Position numbers and translations under genes: made by a program | Part shown: in pieces, positions 8,980 to 18,249 of the stretch | Numbering within the stretch: the stretch's first letter is position 1 | Layout: each line of letters starts with the position of its first letter | Source: UMGS621 sp964468815 | GTDB lineage: Bacteria; Bacillota; Clostridia; Christensenellales; Borkfalkiaceae | Assembly (NCBI GenBank): GCA_964468815.1 | Contig: CAYXWN010000003.1 | Span: 1 to 64,000, forward strand | Reading direction: 5' to 3' | DNA length: 64,000 nucleotides | Notes under the pieces: generated by a model | Database searches by the model: none | The model's input: only the letters and a program-made list of their open reading frames with translations | What the model was told of the DNA's origin: nothing

Positions 8980-9688
8980 AATTTTCGTATATAATATTAT
9001 CAATAAATGGAGAAATTTTTTGCCAAATTTCTTTGGAAGTGACCGTCCAAGCGAGTTTTACCTTGTTTTTGACCTTTCGTTCGGGCAGAGGATACCCTGT
9101 ATAGAGATAACTGACGAAATCCGGCTGAATCCAAAAGTTGAGCGACATATGGCGCAGAACGTGGTTTTTGATCGGATTCTTTAATCCGCCCGTGGAAGCC
9201 AAAATGCCTCGAATCACGTGAGGGGCTTTTTTCTTCACCTCGTGAATGTATTGGGGCATAAAGGATTGAATGGCGTATTCTCCTTGGTAGTCGTCTAATT
9301 CCTCTAAGACTTTGGAAACGATATTCTTATTTGCTTGCTCTTTGATTTCAATTAAAAGAGGGGAGCGCCCTTCGGCGATTTTTAATACGTCCGAAAAGAG
9401 GGGAATGGTTTCTTGGGTGTCGTTGAGGTGAAATTGCCGTAATTCCTCGTAGGTGTAATCCCAAACGCCGCCCGTTTGCCCGGTCATGCGTTGTAACGTG
9501 CCGTCGTGGAAAGAAACGACTTTTTCGTCCTTTGTCAAATAGAGGTCGATTTCGATCGGGTATCCCTTTTCCGCAGCGCGTTCGTAAGCGGCGCGTGAAT
9601 TTTCGGGAATTTCTCCGCCCCACAAGCCGCGGTGAGCGATGGGTTTGGTTCTAAGCCAATGATTTTGGGGAATTCTGCTTTCTTTCAT
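8963..9688 (-). CDS. Glycerophosphodiester phosphodiesterase (GDPD)
   Basis: Hydrolyses glycerophosphodiesters to glycerol-3-phosphate and an alcohol. The 241-residue chain has the GDPD signature: IAHRGLWGGEIPENSRAAY (catalytic HR...EN), the metal ligands in IEIDLYLTKD and the acid-base His in VVSFHDGTLQRMT, with LLIEIK further on. No signal peptide is seen, so it is probably cytoplasmic. It is transcribed alone, divergently from lepA. Confidence 0.93.
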   Translation of the reverse strand: MKESRIPQNHWLRTKPIAHRGLWGGEIPENSRAAYERAAEKGYPIEIDLYLTKDEKVVSFHDGTLQRMTGQTGGVWDYTYEELRQFHLNDTQETIPLFSDVLKIAEGRSPLLIEIKEQANKNIVSKVLEELDDYQGEYAIQSFMPQYIHEVKKKAPHVIRGILASTGGLKNPIKNHVLRHMSLNFWIQPDFVSYLYTGYPLPERKVKNKVKLAWTVTSKEIWQKISPFIDNIIYENFDILK

Positions 9689-9751
9689 CTGAATCCTTCT
9701 AAATTCTTTTTCTTTATTTTAACGCAAATCCGATTAAATTGCAATTAGTTG

Positions 9752-9780
9752 TTGCAAATTTTTTAAAATTAAGTTATCAT
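9752..9780 (+). promoter_or_regulatory. Promoter candidate for the lepA operon
   Basis: TTGCAA (9752-9757) and TATCAT (9775-9780) are separated by 17 bp, in the space between the divergent GDPD and lepA genes. The leader before lepA would be about 115 nt. Confidence 0.55.
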
Positions 9781-9901
9781 ATTAAAGGAAATTGCGATTA
9801 CCGAAACAAATTCAGCCGCAATAAAAGGGGTAGCCGTTTTTTTCGGACGGCGTTGCGGCTCGGTAGAAGTAGAAAAAGCAGACAGCGAAAAGGGAAACTT
9901 T

Positions 9902-11701
9902 ATGCGGAAAGACAGAATCAGAAATTTTTGTATCATCGCGCACATTGATCACGGGAAGTCGACGCTTGCCGACCGTTTGATCGAAATGACGGGACAGGTA
10001 TCCAAACGGGATATGGAAGATCAGTTGCTCGACACCATGGATTTAGAGCGCGAGCGCGGGATCACGATCAAACTGACGCCGGTGCGGATGTTTTACACGG
10101 CGAAAGACGGAACGGAATGCGTTTTTAATCTCATTGACACACCGGGGCACGTAGACTTTACCTACGAGGTTTCTCGTTCGCTCGCGGCTTGCGAGGGGGC
10201 GATTTTGATCGTGGACGCTTCGCAAGGGATCGAAGCGCAAACGTTGGCGAACGTCTATCTTGCGTTGGAAAACAATCTTGAACTCATGCCGGTTATCAAC
10301 ACGATCGATCTTCCGTCCGCTCGTCCGGACGAGGTGGCGGAGGAGATTCAAGACGTGATCGGGTTAGACGCTTCGGACGCGCCCCGTATCTCCGCAAAGG
10401 ACGGCTTGAATATCGATCAAGTGTTGGAGCAGATCGTTCAAAAGATTCCTGCGCCGGAAGGCGAGGACGACAAGCCTTTGAAGGCGTTGATCTTCGATTC
10501 GTATTACGATAATTTTAAGGGTGCGATTTGTTTTGTCCGCATTAAGGAGGGAACGGTAAAGGTCGGCACGCGCATGAAAACGTTTATGTCCGATAAGTTG
10601 TTCGACGTTACCGAAGTCGGCGTGTTCAGTCCCAAACTGACGCCGAAAGAGAGTTTGACTGCCGGCGAGGTCGGTTATATCGCCGCGAGTATCAAGAGTA
10701 TTCAGGACGTCGAGGTCGGCGATACGATCACGGACGCCGATCGTCCTACGGCAGAGCCGCTTCCCGGCTATAAAAAGGCGCTTCCCGTCGTGTTTTCGGG
10801 CGTGTATCCGTTAGACGGCAGTAAGTTCGGCGATTTGAAAGACGCATTGATGAAGTTAAAGTTGAACGACGCCGCTTTGGTATTCGAACCGGATAATTCT
10901 CAGGCGTTGGGATTCGGCTTCCGTTGCGGATTTTTGGGTTTGCTGCATATGGAAATTATTCAAGAACGGATCGAACGTGAATTCGATTTGGATATCGTGA
11001 CTACCGCGCCGTCCGTTTCCTATAAAGTCCATTTGACGGACGGGACGGTTTTGGACGTGGATAACCCTTCGCATCTTCCCAATCCGAGCGAAATTGATTA
11101 TATGGAAGAGCCTGTGATCGACGCGTCCGTCTTTACGCCGCCCGAGTACGTCGGTCCGATTATGGACTTGTGCCAAGGGAAGCGCGGCATCTATACGGAC
11201 ATGATTTATTTGGATAAATCACGCGTGCAGTTGAAGTATACGTTACCGCTGAACGAGGTCGTTTACGACTTTTTCGATTCCTTAAAATCGCGTACGAAAG
11301 GGTATGCTTCCTTCGATTATGAACTTGCCGACTATCAACGGAGCGATTTGGTGAAATTAGATATTCTGTTGAACGGCGAGATCTGCGACGCTCTCTCCAT
11401 TATCGTGCACAAGGAAAAGGCGTACGAGCGCGGCAGAGCGATTGCCGAGAAGTTGAAAGAGGTCATTCCCAGACAGATGTTTGAAGTTCCCGTGCAGGCG
11501 GTGATCGGAGGAAAGGTTATCGCGCGCGAAACCGTCAAGGCATATCGAAAGGACGTTTTGGCGAAGTGCTACGGCGGCGACGTTACGCGAAAGAAAAAAC
11601 TCTTGGAAAAGCAGAAAGAGGGCAAGAAGAAGATGCGTACCTTGGGTAGCGTAGAAATTCCGTCCGAAGCGTTTATCACGATTTTAAAAACAGATAACTG
11701 A
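9902..11701 (+). CDS. lepA: Elongation factor 4 (LepA)
   Basis: Ribosome-associated GTPase that acts on stalled or mistranslocated ribosomes. At 599 residues it has the usual LepA length. G motifs are visible: AHIDHGKSTLADR (G1), RGITIK (G2), DTPGHVD (G3) and NTIDLPSA in the G4 position (LepA has this N-x-x-D form). The LepA-specific C-terminal domain ends with the KKKLLEKQKEGKKKMR segment. It begins a run of three genes with the membrane protein and hemW. Confidence 0.97.
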   Translation: MRKDRIRNFCIIAHIDHGKSTLADRLIEMTGQVSKRDMEDQLLDTMDLERERGITIKLTPVRMFYTAKDGTECVFNLIDTPGHVDFTYEVSRSLAACEGAILIVDASQGIEAQTLANVYLALENNLELMPVINTIDLPSARPDEVAEEIQDVIGLDASDAPRISAKDGLNIDQVLEQIVQKIPAPEGEDDKPLKALIFDSYYDNFKGAICFVRIKEGTVKVGTRMKTFMSDKLFDVTEVGVFSPKLTPKESLTAGEVGYIAASIKSIQDVEVGDTITDADRPTAEPLPGYKKALPVVFSGVYPLDGSKFGDLKDALMKLKLNDAALVFEPDNSQALGFGFRCGFLGLLHMEIIQERIEREFDLDIVTTAPSVSYKVHLTDGTVLDVDNPSHLPNPSEIDYMEEPVIDASVFTPPEYVGPIMDLCQGKRGIYTDMIYLDKSRVQLKYTLPLNEVVYDFFDSLKSRTKGYASFDYELADYQRSDLVKLDILLNGEICDALSIIVHKEKAYERGRAIAEKLKEVIPRQMFEVPVQAVIGGKVIARETVKAYRKDVLAKCYGGDVTRKKKLLEKQKEGKKKMRTLGSVEIPSEAFITILKTDN

Positions 11702-11702
11702 G

Positions 11703-12548
11703 ATGAAAAATACGGCTGCCGATCTCCCTATCGTTGAGGGGGAACGGGAAAACTTAAAAGGCAACGGCGCGAAGGATAAGAAAAAGCGAATCGTCTTGTT
11801 GGACGTATTGCGCGGCGTTTTAATGCTATGGGTATTTGTCGATCATTTTTTATACAATGCGTACGGTTTGTTTTGGGGTGATTTTACGACGGATGCCGGG
11901 CGTGCGCTTGCCGCCTTTGCGAGAGCCTATTGGTACGGCACGTATCGAGAAATCGCGCATCCGATCGTGCTGTTTTTATTCTTTTGTCTGTCCGGCTTGG
12001 TTACGGCGTTTTCGAGAAATCATTGGAAGCGCGCCGTCAAAACGGCGGTCTGCGCCGTTGGGCTTTTTGCGATAACGTTCGTTGCCGATCTGATCTTTCG
12101 GTGGGGTTGCACGATAACGATAGGCGTTTTGTACGCCTTTGCCGTGTGTGATTTTGTGGTATTCGGATTAGAACAATTAAAGATAAAGCCGTGGTTGTAT
12201 CTCGTTTTGGGGATTATATTGTCGGCGATCGGCTTGGCATATTGCTATAAAATTGATTTTTTATCGGATAAACTTTTCTTTTTGGTGTTTGATAAAGTGT
12301 TCTTTTTATCTAACGCCACCGCAGATTATTTTCCGATATTGCCGTATTTGGGATATTTCTTTCTCGGTACGTTTATCGGAAAAACATTTTATAAAGACAA
12401 GAAAGCCAAAATACCGTTGGGAGAACGGGCGGAAAAACTGTTGCGTCCGATTTCGTTTATCGGGAGAACCTCGTTGTTTTGGTATTTTTCGAGTCAGGCA
12501 ATTTTCGTTGCGGTTCTGTATGCGGCGATCTTGCTCGGCATTTTATAA
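11703..12548 (+). CDS. DUF1624 (heparan-alpha-glucosaminide acetyltransferase-like) membrane protein
   Basis: Integral membrane protein of 281 residues. After a charged N-terminus (about 30 residues), RIVLLDVLRGVLMLWVFVDH is the typical start of the HGSNAT/DUF1624 fold, with the putative catalytic His in the first membrane segment. About seven to eight membrane segments follow, including FPILPYLGYFFLGTFIGK near the end. Bacterial members are presumed acyl or acetyl transferases acting on surface sugars; the substrate is unknown. One base separates it from the lepA stop and its own ribosome site is weak, so coupled translation is likely. Confidence 0.85.
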   Translation: MKNTAADLPIVEGERENLKGNGAKDKKKRIVLLDVLRGVLMLWVFVDHFLYNAYGLFWGDFTTDAGRALAAFARAYWYGTYREIAHPIVLFLFFCLSGLVTAFSRNHWKRAVKTAVCAVGLFAITFVADLIFRWGCTITIGVLYAFAVCDFVVFGLEQLKIKPWLYLVLGIILSAIGLAYCYKIDFLSDKLFFLVFDKVFFLSNATADYFPILPYLGYFFLGTFIGKTFYKDKKAKIPLGERAEKLLRPISFIGRTSLFWYFSSQAIFVAVLYAAILLGIL

Positions 12549-12564
12549 CGTTACGGAGGATTTT

Positions 12565-13677
12565 ATGGCAGGAATCTACGTTCATGTACCTTTTTGTAAA
12601 TCAAAATGTACCTATTGCGATTTTGCTTCCTTTCCCAAAGAGACGGGGAAAGCGGAGGCTTATTTTGCGTGTCTGTACCGCGAAATGAAAGGTTGGCAGA
12701 ACGCGCTTGGCGGCAAGACTTTTCAGAGCGTGTATTTCGGCGGCGGCACGCCTAGTTTTGTAGACGAAAAACTGATCGTCGGGGCGATGAAGCAGATTAA
12801 AAATTGCTTTCGGCTCGATTCGGACGCGGAGATCACGATCGAATGTAACCCCGGTACGCTGACCGAAGAAAAAGTGGCGGCATATCGCGCCGTCGGGATC
12901 AACCGCTATTCGATCGGCTTGCAGTCGGGGATAGACGCGCAACTGAAACGCTTAAATCGGATTCACACCGCAAAGGATTTTCTCCTTTCGTGTAAAATGT
13001 TGAAAGGGGAAAATTGCAGCGCCGATCTGTTGATCGGGTTAGAGGGGCAAACGCAGGACGATTTGAAAAAGTCCGTCGACCTCGCGGTCGCGGGCGGCGT
13101 TCGTCACGTTTCGATGTACGCGTTGACGCCCGAACCGGGCACGCCGATTTATTCGGATTATCTGAACGGCTTGCTGCCGGACGGCGACGAAACGGCGGAT
13201 CTCTACGATTTTGGCAGAGAATATCTCAAACAAGCCGGATTTTTCCGTTACGAAGTGAGTAATTTCGCGCAAAAGGGCTTTGAATCGCGGCACAATCTCA
13301 ACTATTGGAAACGGGGCGAATACATCGGATTCGGCGTGTCGGCTTCCTCCTTTTTGGAAGAGCGGCGTTTTACGAATAGTTATTCGGTAGACGAATACAT
13401 GAACGCCGTCATCTACAACCGTCGCCCGGAAATTTTCAGTGAAAACGTTTCCGCCGAGGACGCGCAGTTCGAGTTTATCATGCTTGGCTTGCGTACGGCT
13501 GCCGGGATTGATTTGGACGAATTCAACTTCCGTTTTTCCGCCGATTTCGATCAAGAGTATTTTGCGGCGTTGAAAAAGAACGCGCCCTATCTTGATCGCA
13601 AGGGACGCAAACTTTCTATTAAGGAGGAGTATTTATATACGCAAAATCAAATTTTAATGGATTTCATGAAAGGCTGA
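12565..13677 (+). CDS. hemW: Radical SAM heme chaperone HemW
   Basis: HemW family protein (370 residues), formerly annotated as oxygen-independent coproporphyrinogen oxidase; members bind heme and are thought to hand it to target proteins. The 4Fe-4S motif is C11-x3-C15-x2-C18 in FCKSKCTYC. The family blocks GGGTPSF, ECNPGT, NRYSIGLQSG and the HemW C-terminal domain are all present. The start at 12565 follows GGAGGA; the open frame upstream of it overlaps the previous gene. Genes lepA and hemW are neighbours in many Firmicutes. Confidence 0.95.
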   Translation: MAGIYVHVPFCKSKCTYCDFASFPKETGKAEAYFACLYREMKGWQNALGGKTFQSVYFGGGTPSFVDEKLIVGAMKQIKNCFRLDSDAEITIECNPGTLTEEKVAAYRAVGINRYSIGLQSGIDAQLKRLNRIHTAKDFLLSCKMLKGENCSADLLIGLEGQTQDDLKKSVDLAVAGGVRHVSMYALTPEPGTPIYSDYLNGLLPDGDETADLYDFGREYLKQAGFFRYEVSNFAQKGFESRHNLNYWKRGEYIGFGVSASSFLEERRFTNSYSVDEYMNAVIYNRRPEIFSENVSAEDAQFEFIMLGLRTAAGIDLDEFNFRFSADFDQEYFAALKKNAPYLDRKGRKLSIKEEYLYTQNQILMDFMKG

Positions 13678-13840
13678 CGAAACCGCTTTGTTTTTCATGA
13701 AAGAAGGATAAAAACCGAAAATCGGTATGGACGGTTAGAATCGATCGAGAAATAAGATCCGACAAAACCCGTGCGGAATTTACAAAATGAACCTTTCGTC
13801 GCGCAAGTTTTCATGGTATTCTTTTCGTACGGAGAAAGAC

Positions 13841-14617
13841 ATGACGGTCTATATCGAGTACGCTGTTTTAGACAACTTCATCATCGACTGGCTGCTCTTT
13901 CGTTACACTTTGCTCCTTGTCGGGGTAAAGGGAAAAAAGGGGCGGCTTTTTTTATGCACGCTGTTCGGAACGGCGTTCGCGGTTGCGCTTCCGTTGCTAA
14001 CATTGCCGCTTTGGTCGGAACTGCTATTAAAAACGCTTTCGGGACTTTTGCTCGTTCTGTGGCTTGCGCGGTATCCGTCCGTAAAAAAATATTTTGCGGC
14101 GGTAGGTGTGTTTTTACTGTTGACTTTTTTGACGGGCGGCGTGCTTACCGCGTTGTTTCAACTTTTTCCGACGATCGACACGGAACTTTGCGTCGGCGTG
14201 ATATTAGGCGGCGCATGGGGAATCGCGAGCGGATCGTATCGTGCGCTGCGGTTTCTTTACCGAAGAAAGGAAGTTTACCGTTACGTATTGGATTGTGAAC
14301 TTACCTTGAACGGAAAAACGGTTTTTGCGCGCGGCTTTGTCGATACGGGCAACCGTCTTTACGACGGCGATCGCGCGGTTGCCATCTGTTCGACGCAATT
14401 CGCTTTGGCATTGACGGACGATTCCACCGAGAAAAAATACATAGAGGTCGGAACGGTGAACGGCAGAGAAAAAATTCTTGCCTTTCCGATTGACCGTCTT
14501 TTGATCTATCGGGGGGACAAGCCGAATATATATGAAAATATAACGTTAGGATTGACGGATCGGGCAGACTTCGGCTCTTACGATGTGCTGCTCCCGTCCG
14601 TCGTCGCAGGAGAATGA
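13841..14617 (+). CDS. spoIIGA: Sporulation sigma-E processing protease SpoIIGA
   Basis: Membrane aspartic protease that cleaves pro-SigE in the mother cell after a signal from the forespore. MTVYIEYAVLDNFIIDWLL matches the family N-terminus, so the start is placed at 13841, after GGAG, rather than the upstream ATG at 13787. Five hydrophobic segments fill residues 1 to about 130. The cytoplasmic protease domain has the active-site Asp168-Thr-Gly in RGFVDTGNRLYDG. A single TGTCGGA (minus strand, near 13758-13768) resembles a Spo0A box with one mismatch. Overlaps sigE. Confidence 0.95.
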   Translation: MTVYIEYAVLDNFIIDWLLFRYTLLLVGVKGKKGRLFLCTLFGTAFAVALPLLTLPLWSELLLKTLSGLLLVLWLARYPSVKKYFAAVGVFLLLTFLTGGVLTALFQLFPTIDTELCVGVILGGAWGIASGSYRALRFLYRRKEVYRYVLDCELTLNGKTVFARGFVDTGNRLYDGDRAVAICSTQFALALTDDSTEKKYIEVGTVNGREKILAFPIDRLLIYRGDKPNIYENITLGLTDRADFGSYDVLLPSVVAGE

Positions 14618-14619
14618 TG

Positions 14620-15330
14620 ATGTTGGATCGCGTAAAAGCATTGTTTAAGCAAATTTTTTCTTGTTTTGTGCCGAACGATAACGTTCTTTATTATATCAAT
14701 ACGCCGGACGCGCTTCCGCACCCGTATTCGCCCGAAGAGGAAAACTCTTTGATTTCCCGTCTTTCTGAGGGCGAATTGTCCGTACGGAACGATTTGATCG
14801 AGCATAATTTGCGGTTGGTTATTTATATCGCGCGCAAATTTGATAATACGGGTATGGAATTGGACGATTTGATTTCGGTCGGGACGATCGGTTTAATCAA
14901 GGCGGTCAATTCCTTTCAACCGGATAAAAACATAAAATTGGCGACGTATGCCTCCCGTTGCATCGAAAACGAAATTCTCATGTATTTAAGGCGTACCGTT
15001 CGCTTGAAAAACGAAGTTTCTTTCGACGAGCCCTTAAATACCGATCGGGAGGGAAACGAGTTGTTGTTGTCCGACGTAATGGGAACGGATTCGGACGTCG
15101 TGTATAAAGATATCGAGGTGAGCGTGGAAACCGAACTGCTGAATCAAGCGCTCAAAAAACTCAACAAACGGGAACGGCAAATTATCGAGATGCGTTATGG
15201 GCTTTCGGGCGAAGAAGAACAAACGCAAAAGCAGGTCGCGGACGTTCTTGGTATTTCGCAAAGTTATATTTCGCGCTTGGAAAAGAAAATTATTTCGCGT
15301 TTAAAAAAAGAGTTTTCCAAAATGGTATAA
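14620..15330 (+). CDS. sigE: Sporulation sigma factor SigE (pro-form)
   Basis: Early mother-cell sigma factor, made as an inactive precursor. Three in-frame ATGs stand in a row (14614, 14617, 14620). The GCAGGAG site at 14606-14612 is correctly spaced only for the third, giving 236 residues; the first would overlap the spoIIGA stop as ATGA. The N-terminal roughly 25 residues form the pro-sequence. Region 2 (NLRLVIYIARKFDNTGMELDD) and region 4 (ERQIIEMRYGLSG ... ISQSYISRLEKKI) are clear. Confidence 0.96.
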   Translation: MLDRVKALFKQIFSCFVPNDNVLYYINTPDALPHPYSPEEENSLISRLSEGELSVRNDLIEHNLRLVIYIARKFDNTGMELDDLISVGTIGLIKAVNSFQPDKNIKLATYASRCIENEILMYLRRTVRLKNEVSFDEPLNTDREGNELLLSDVMGTDSDVVYKDIEVSVETELLNQALKKLNKRERQIIEMRYGLSGEEEQTQKQVADVLGISQSYISRLEKKIISRLKKEFSKMV

Positions 15331-15386
15331 ATTTGCGCGAACGGCGCAAACTGTAAGAATCCCCCGCGTTACATAGGAGGTAACGA

Positions 15387-16160
15387 ATGGGACAAAAAGT
15401 AGTGATCTGCGGAGTGAACACTTCCGCGCTGCCCCTTCTCACGGAGGAGGAAAGCGCGCGGCTTCTCGGAAAGATCAAGGCGGGGGACGAACGCGCGCGC
15501 GAACGGTTTATCGTCTGCAATATGCGCTTGGTGCTTTCTATCATCAAGCGGTTTTGGGCGAAAAAGGTCAATGCGGACGACCTTTTTCAGGCAGGTTGCG
15601 TCGGCTTGATTAAATCAATCGACCATTTCGATCTGTCCGTCGGCGTTAAATTTTCCACTTACGCCGTCCCTATGATCATCGGCGAGATCAAGCGTTTTTT
15701 GCGCGACGGCAATTCTCTGCGCGTATCGCGCAGTATTCGAGATACGGCGTATCGGGTTTTAAGAACGCGCGGAGAGTTGGAGCGAGGCGACGAGGAAACC
15801 ACCGTGGATAAGATCGCGGAAAAAATGAACGTCGCCGTGTCCGAGGTCGTCTATGCGTTGGACGCCATTTCGGATACCCTTTCCCTTTACGATCCCGTCT
15901 ACAATAAGCAGGGCGATACGCTTCTTTTGATGGATCAAATCGGCGACGAGAAAAATACGGGGGATAATTGGACGGAAAAGGTCGCCTTGGAAACGGCGAT
16001 GGACGGGCTTTCCGATCGCGAAAGGAAAATTTTGTTTATGCGTTATTACGAGGGACGTACGCAAACGGAGATTTCGGACGAGGTGGGTATTTCGCAAGCG
16101 CAAGTTTCGCGGTTGGAGAAAAACGCGTTAAAAACCATTCGTTGCCACATGGAGGGGTAA
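15387..16160 (+). CDS. sigG: Sporulation sigma factor SigG
   Basis: Late forespore sigma factor of 257 residues. The N-terminus (KVVICGVNTSALPLLT) is the SigG hallmark. Region 2 (NMRLVLSIIKRFWAK, DLFQAGCVGLIKSIDHFD), region 3 (RVSRSIRDTAYRVLR) and region 4 (ERKILFMRYYEGRTQTEISDEVGISQAQVSRLEK) follow. A GGAGG site lies at 15376-15380. The sigE-sigG order directly after spoIIGA is the conserved sporulation cluster. Confidence 0.97.
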   Translation: MGQKVVICGVNTSALPLLTEEESARLLGKIKAGDERARERFIVCNMRLVLSIIKRFWAKKVNADDLFQAGCVGLIKSIDHFDLSVGVKFSTYAVPMIIGEIKRFLRDGNSLRVSRSIRDTAYRVLRTRGELERGDEETTVDKIAEKMNVAVSEVVYALDAISDTLSLYDPVYNKQGDTLLLMDQIGDEKNTGDNWTEKVALETAMDGLSDRERKILFMRYYEGRTQTEISDEVGISQAQVSRLEKNALKTIRCHMEG

Positions 16161-16204
16161 TTTTTCCCCGACGGATCGCATAGGATAAACGGGAGGTCTA
16201 TCCT

Positions 16205-16564
16205 ATGGAATTGAGTTATAACGAACTTCGGGAAAAAGAGGTCGTCAGCGTGCGCGAGGGGAAAAGCCTCGGCAAGGTGAGCGATCTCGTATTCTGTTAT
16301 CCGGACGGCGGCATTACGGGAATCATTGTGCCCGGGCGTAAGTGTTGGAGTCTTTTCAAACCTGCCGCCGATCTTTATATTGATTGGCATCGCATTAAGA
16401 AAATCGGACGGGACGTCATTATCGTCGATTTACGGGGCGGAGAAGATTGCGACCGTCGCGAAAGGGAACGGGACTGTCCGCCTCCGCCGCCGCGCCCGTG
16501 TCGTCCGCCGCGTCGCGAGCCGCGAGAGGGACGAAACGAAATTTACCCGGACGATTACGAATAG
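16205..16564 (+). CDS. YlmC/YmxH-type sporulation protein with a Pro/Arg tail
   Basis: PRC-barrel protein of the YlmC/YmxH sporulation family, commonly found just after sigG. Residues 1 to about 78 form the family domain (LREKEVVSVREGKSLGKVSDL ... WHRIKKIGRDVIIVDL). The last 40 residues are an unusual low-complexity tail of Arg, Glu, Asp and a run of prolines (DCPPPPPRPCRPPRREPREG) that ordinary members of about 80-90 residues lack. Its exact role is unknown. GGGAGG precedes the ATG. Confidence 0.88.
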   Translation: MELSYNELREKEVVSVREGKSLGKVSDLVFCYPDGGITGIIVPGRKCWSLFKPAADLYIDWHRIKKIGRDVIIVDLRGGEDCDRRERERDCPPPPPRPCRPPRREPREGRNEIYPDDYE

Positions 16565-16587
16565 AATTTTTCGCGAATCGAGAGAAT

Positions 16588-16622
16588 AAGAGCGGACTCT
16601 CAATATAGAGCCCGCTCTTGTT
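16588..16622. terminator. Terminator between the sigE-sigG cluster and the DUF4886 gene
   Basis: Arms at 16588-16600 and 16607-16619 pair with one mismatch. The position between convergent genes fits a shared terminator. The T-run is short. Confidence 0.6.
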
Positions 16623-16665
16623 AAAACGATGAAATTATTTATAAATTTGATTATAATTTAGTGTT

Positions 16666-17970
16666 TTACAGAGGATCGTTATAGTTGGTCGGAAGATAAA
16701 TTCGGAAGATTTCGTTTAATTCCGCGTTTGTTTTCGTGAGAGGCGCATTGTTCGCCGCGCTGATGTTAAATGCCCGTTCGGTGTATGTGTCCCACCATTC
16801 TTCGGTTATTTCAATGATTTGCGTTTTTACCGTTTGCGGACGAGCGTTTGATTTTTCTCCGTTCTTCCAACCTTCCGGGCGGTATTGATAGCCGTTTTCA
16901 ATATAGATAATCGCCCCGACGGGCAACTCTTTTTGGGTGAATTGCTCGGTTGCGTAATAGGCTTTTGCGATATTGTCGTCGGCATAGAAAGTCGGTACGA
17001 GCATTGAATTGTAATAGCCGCGGCGAAAGGTCAGATCGCGTTTTTCCATTCCCTTAATAATGGACGGAAATGCGTCGTATTCGGATTTCGTTATTTCGTA
17101 GGGATTGGCTATTGCGTTGGAAACGCTTTCCTTTGCGATTGCAATCTGAAAGGAGGAAAGTCTGTTCGGCGCGTACGAGATATTGCTTACGTCAACGCCC
17201 GAAATCGTTTGCACAAAGGTCATTGCTGCGATGTATCTGCCCAAATCCAAGGTGAGGTGACTGACCGAATCTCTCGTCAGCGCGTCGCCGATCAAAGACG
17301 TCCGCGCGTTTTGAATCGCCGTGCCGTTAGGGATAATCTTGACGAAAGCGTCGTTCGGTTGAATTTTTTCTTTTACCGCACTTACGATCGCTTCATGCAT
17401 TTTCGCTTGACCGCCGTATGGCGCGGTGTTCGTGCCTTCTCTGCCTGCCCAAGTCATATGAAACGCAAGTTTGATGTTTGGAGTTAAGACAGTCTTTTTT
17501 ACGTAATCAATCAGCGCGTCTAATTTTGCGTAAGAGGACGGAATGCCGCTGTTTATGCTTTGTTGTTGCAGTACGATATAATCCCATTTTTTAAATTGAA
17601 TCCCGTATTTCATCGTCGAAAGTTCGACTCCGCTCGCTATGCTTGTCGGGACGTTGAGCGATCCGGTTTCGTCGAAGAATCGGAATATGTATTTGGCGAG
17701 ATCGCCGTTGGCAAACGATACGTGTTGATCGATCGAACAACCGCCGTAATATAAATCGGCGATTTCGATTTTGTTTATGCCCGCGCTTTTGGCGACCTCA
17801 TAGGCGAGGTCGATCGTATCGTCCGAATAACTGTTTCCGATAATAAGTACGCTTATTTTTTCCTTATTTTTCATCGCGGTTTCCTCCGAGTTTGCGGTGC
17901 AGCCTGCGCCGCCGATTAAAAGCAGTGCGCTAAAAATAGCGGCAAGCAGACCGATTATCTGTTTTTTCAC
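16666..17970 (-). CDS. DUF4886 secreted lipoprotein, SGNH-hydrolase-like
   Basis: Exported lipoprotein of 434 residues: a signal peptide and lipobox GGAGC with Cys24, then a DUF4886 domain. The start VLIIGNSYSDDT carries the nucleophile-Ser block typical of SGNH-like folds, and YDYIVLQQQS with later Asp/His blocks fits that fold. The start is GTG with an AGGAG-containing leader. The substrate is unknown; DUF4886 proteins occur in carbohydrate-degrading gut bacteria. It stands alone, convergent to the sporulation cluster. Confidence 0.82.
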   Translation of the reverse strand: MKKQIIGLLAAIFSALLLIGGAGCTANSEETAMKNKEKISVLIIGNSYSDDTIDLAYEVAKSAGINKIEIADLYYGGCSIDQHVSFANGDLAKYIFRFFDETGSLNVPTSIASGVELSTMKYGIQFKKWDYIVLQQQSINSGIPSSYAKLDALIDYVKKTVLTPNIKLAFHMTWAGREGTNTAPYGGQAKMHEAIVSAVKEKIQPNDAFVKIIPNGTAIQNARTSLIGDALTRDSVSHLTLDLGRYIAAMTFVQTISGVDVSNISYAPNRLSSFQIAIAKESVSNAIANPYEITKSEYDAFPSIIKGMEKRDLTFRRGYYNSMLVPTFYADDNIAKAYYATEQFTQKELPVGAIIYIENGYQYRPEGWKNGEKSNARPQTVKTQIIEITEEWWDTYTERAFNISAANNAPLTKTNAELNEIFRIYLPTNYNDPL

Positions 17971-18197
17971 GTCCCTTTTCTCCTAAATGATATTAAAATC
18001 TTATATAAGGATATTATGACAAATAATCGGGATAGAAAAAATAATCTATTCGGTATATTTTATATAAAAAAACGACTTTTATATCATTATAGGATAATCG
18101 GTTGAAAAAGGCAAACGCTTAAAAGGATGTTTTTTGTTGTCAACCGTTTCGGACGGGAAAAGGGAAAATTTTTTAAATTTTATTTTAACGACTTGTC

Positions 18198-18226
18198 TTG
18201 ACTTTTTCTTTTCCGCGTATTACAAT
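18198..18226 (+). promoter_or_regulatory. Promoter of nrdG
   Basis: TTGACT (18198-18203) and TACAAT (18221-18226) have a 17-bp spacer. The transcript leader before the ATG at 18250 would be only about 17 nt. No NrdR box is seen at this promoter, unlike the one for nrdD. Confidence 0.75.
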
Positions 18227-18249
18227 AAACAGGGTTGAGGAAGATTACG

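Noticed and set aside
12253..12564. N-terminal extension of hemW
   Set aside because: It overlaps the DUF1624 gene in another frame; HemW begins at the ATG after GGAGGA.
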